Assembly: GCA_005281725.1 (NCBI GenBank)
Contig: SSBO01000012.1
Coordinates: 4,249,021 to 4,313,020 of the forward strand
Direction of reading: 5' to 3'
Origin: Wuchereria bancrofti
Lineage: Eukaryota; Nematoda; Chromadorea; Rhabditida; Onchocercidae
Length of the DNA stretch: 64,000 nucleotides
Below, in pieces: positions 61,232 to 64,000 of the stretch; the first letter of the stretch is position 1, and every line of letters starts with the position of its first letter. The notes under the pieces are model-generated. The model did not search any database. It worked only from the letters and a program-made list of their open reading frames with translations, and was not told where the DNA came from. A program made the position numbers and the translations under genes.

Positions 61232-64000
61232 CTGGAAGACTGTTTCAATTGAAATAATTTTGATGTTCTTCTAAAAATATTCGACTAATTCCCAAATTAA
61301 TTTTAAACTAATTTCATTTCCAGGATAAACATAAGACCGAAATCTGCTTTTGAAAATAGGTTAAACTAAGCTCACTAAGTTACATATAGAAAAATCACTT
61401 GTCACATAAACATGTATATATATATATATATATATGTTTTTTTCTGTGCGTGTGTGTATGCATGTGATACGGTAGGACATAAGAATCATTTTGTGGATAA
61501 AACGTTAGAGCCCGATAAGTAATAATGTGAAAAAGCACCCGAGGCAATACTCTGGTCTTCTATTGGGATAAAATATATATATATCTCCTTCAGTGCTAGT
61601 CGAAAGATGTGTCCACACAAAATATTCATCCCACCGATCATTTCACAATAATCATTTATTCAACAATCTTCATGATACTGCTTGTATTTTAAAGCTTTGC
61701 TTTCTATTTCAAAGTTATAATTTAGCATAGTCGTTTCTCGAGATATTAGTGCCAGTTATCTCACTAATCAATATCAATCTTTTTCAGTAAACTTTATGAA
61801 TTTTTTGAAAAATAATGAAAGTAGAAAGATAAATTTTCCATGTGTTTCTTTTTTTAGAAAACCAATGATGCAATCCAAAAAGATCAGAACAATCAATTAT
61901 GCAACAAGAACGTTAGTCATTTTGGAACAATCGACTTTTCTTAAAAATATTTATCGAGTTTAATCAGTTTTCCTTACAAACACTTAAGAAATGAAGAATT
62001 TTCCCGGGTTTTCAAAAACTAATTATGAATCCAAATATGATGAATCTCAAGTTATTAATGCAATTTCAAATTCATTCCTTTTGTCGCCATTACTTAAATA
62101 TTGAAATCCTGTGGACATCAAGTTTTGTATGAGAAGATACTTATCATATTTAATCTTTTACTGCTAGATCCTTTCATTCCTGTTCACTTTAACATTATGA
62201 ATAACTATCTTCCCTTCCCTCTCATTTCGTCACTACACTTAACTGGCTGCATTTCTTATCTCTATGTCTGTAGTCTATATTTTGCTATCGGAACCCAAGA
62301 AACTTCTCGGGTTCTAACCCAATAAAGATTATAACGCAAAGCACATGCCGTAAGATATCACTTTAATATCACTAATAACGAATAAACGAGTAAAATTATT
62401 TAAACTTAAGCTTATGGACTTGATAACATATGTTTGTCTTTGTTAGCTATAATACTCAGCTATTATCTCATCTATGTAATACATCACCTTACCTATATCT
62501 TCCTTTCCGAATCAGCGCTTGAAGTTTAATTTTAGAAGTGAGTAATTAAATAACTGATGCATAAGTTTAATTATATAATAGTATCTGCTAAAAGTTACTA
62601 ATATTGACGAAATAACGAATCGTATAACAGTTAGGGAACTAAAATATCATGTCTAAAATAATGATTTAGGTCAACGATGAGAATATGAAAGTACTACGAT
62701 TTTTGTGGCACCAATAAAAAGTCTAAATAATGAAACTCTGAACATATGTAATGCATATGTAATATACTTTTTCCGAATAGCTGTCAGTAACGAAATGAGC
62801 AAATTCCTCTGAAAATTAAATTTTGCTAGCAGGCAAATTACATAGAAAGCATATCAGATGTGCATGCACTTAAATTTACACCTCCAACTGAAACTTTTTA
62901 CTTATGCAATCTTTACTAAAATTCATATTTTATTCATGTTTTTTGTAAAGGCAAATGGTAAGGGCTCCATTAGTGGCAAGTGCAAAGGTAGTAAACAGAA
63001 TGAGGTCAAACAAAATCTATGACTTAAATACTGGTTTAATATATATTCACTTGAAATATGCATCGTTTATTTCAGATTGTTTTACTTAAGAAGATGTGAC
63101 GATTCTAAAAAAACATCATATGCCTTTTAATGTCAAAGTACTAGGTAACATACGCTCTAAACATATTTTTCTAGAACAACTCAAAAAATGGTAAATAAGT
63201 GATTCATTCTTTTAAAAATGTTACTTTTTTGTCAGTTGTGAAAGATTATTTCTGAAGAAAAGTAAAGCTCGAATGATATCTTCATGCGTTAATAAATGCA
63301 ATGTGATACCTCTTTCGAAGTAGCATACTGATTATAAGTTTATTAATGCATGGAGGTAACATTCAAAGTTACTGTAATAGAAATGCTGAAAAAGTTGTTA
63401 AAACGGAAGTACTTTAAATTCACAACAACAATGTGATGAAATGGCATCACATCAACACCACTTATGAACTACTCGCCAAAAAGAGGAAGTGTATCTGCAA
63501 ACTGGTATAAATATAAAGTGTCAAAGGCTATACTATTACCTTCAAAACAAATAATTTACGCTTTTGTATTTTTGACATCGTAATTTTTAGTAATTCCAAA
63601 GTTACGTCTAGAATTGAAATTTCACGTTCAAGAAAAGGAAAATTTTTATTTAGAATCAAAATCAGAAATGCACGGTTCGAAAAATATCCTTCATATCCTG
63701 ATTTTAGAATTTTAGTTTTAATGTTAATTCAGCTGAACAGAACGTTTGGTTCTCCTTTAAAAAGATATAAATTCATGAGAATATAAAATCCATGATAATA
63801 TCAGTGGAAAGGAGTTTATAGATAAAATCATAAATTTATGTCTTTACTGGAAAAGCGAATAAATTCATAAATTTAAAATGTTTTTTGGAATTAAAAAAAC
63901 TGGTGCCATGATTGAGAGTTGTACAGATTGGATTAGTTTAAATTTTGCAGCAAATAAAAGATTCAAATTTATAAAGCCGACGGTAACTAGTGTTTGATGT
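61232..64000. other. Upstream region of nhr-67
   Basis: About 2.8 kb that must hold intron 1, the missing first exon and perhaps the promoter of nhr-67, unless these lie beyond the window. A (TA)n run occurs at about 61415-61435, followed by a TG-rich stretch. Very AT-rich; no exon could be assigned with confidence. Confidence 0.5.

Overview
This is an AT-rich eukaryotic window of animal, almost certainly nematode, DNA. Genes are split into many short exons joined by GT..AG introns with TTTTCAG-like acceptors. The gene set includes a fused Nit-Fhit protein, an EGL-17/FGF8-type growth factor, a TWK two-pore potassium channel and a tailless/NHR-67 nuclear receptor. Introns and intergenic spaces are longer than in Caenorhabditis, so a parasitic clade III (spirurid/filarial-like) worm is my best guess. 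The species cannot be read from the sequence. I found no bacterial operons, CRISPR arrays, viral genes or tRNA genes. I rebuilt the genes by hand from reading frame, splice-site phase and family similarity; in every multi-exon model all exon phases close.

Layout, left to right. (1) 1-4723 (+): 3' four fifths of HYOU1/GRP170, an ER Hsp70-family chaperone. (2) 8965-14112 (+): complete egl-17-type FGF. (3) 16575-20116 (-): a TWK/K2P channel with degenerate filters in both pores. (4) 20745-25381 (-): exocyst subunit Sec3/EXOC1. (5) 28629-31294 (-): TMEM68-type acyltransferase. (6) 32897-33876 (-): COA1-like mitochondrial protein. (7) 34160-34784 (+): ZNF593/Bud20 zinc finger, divergent from COA1. 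(8) 36380-37986 (-): FAM210/DUF1279 mitochondrial membrane protein. (9) 38450-39837 (-): TRAP-delta/SSR4. (10) 40808-43567 (+): NitFhit (nft-1). (11) 45142-48871 (+): GALNT10-type polypeptide GalNAc-transferase. (12) 48872-59370: a 10.5 kb stretch with no supportable gene but one remarkable 58-nt palindrome. (13) 59371-61231 (-): nhr-67/tailless receptor; its first exon was not found, and about 2.8 kb of AT-rich DNA follows to the window end.

The genes do not form one pathway. Several serve the secretory route (HYOU1, TRAP-delta, GalNAc-transferase, exocyst), two are mitochondrial (COA1, FAM210), and others are developmental or neuronal (FGF, NHR-67, TWK). From memory, nft-1, the ZNF593 homolog, TRAP-delta and the FAM210 homolog lie close together on C. 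elegans chromosome III, so 34-44 kb is probably a conserved microsynteny block.

Most noteworthy observations: the K2P channel lacking canonical filters in both pore loops; two decayed partial tandem duplications that copied exon pieces into neighbouring introns (GALNT10 and nhr-67); a near-perfect 58-nt palindrome in the gene desert; competing donors six bases apart in ZNF593 that set zinc-finger spacing; a GC-AG intron and a non-canonical ER-retention tail in HYOU1; and an orphan coding-like first exon with a consensus donor upstream of GALNT10.
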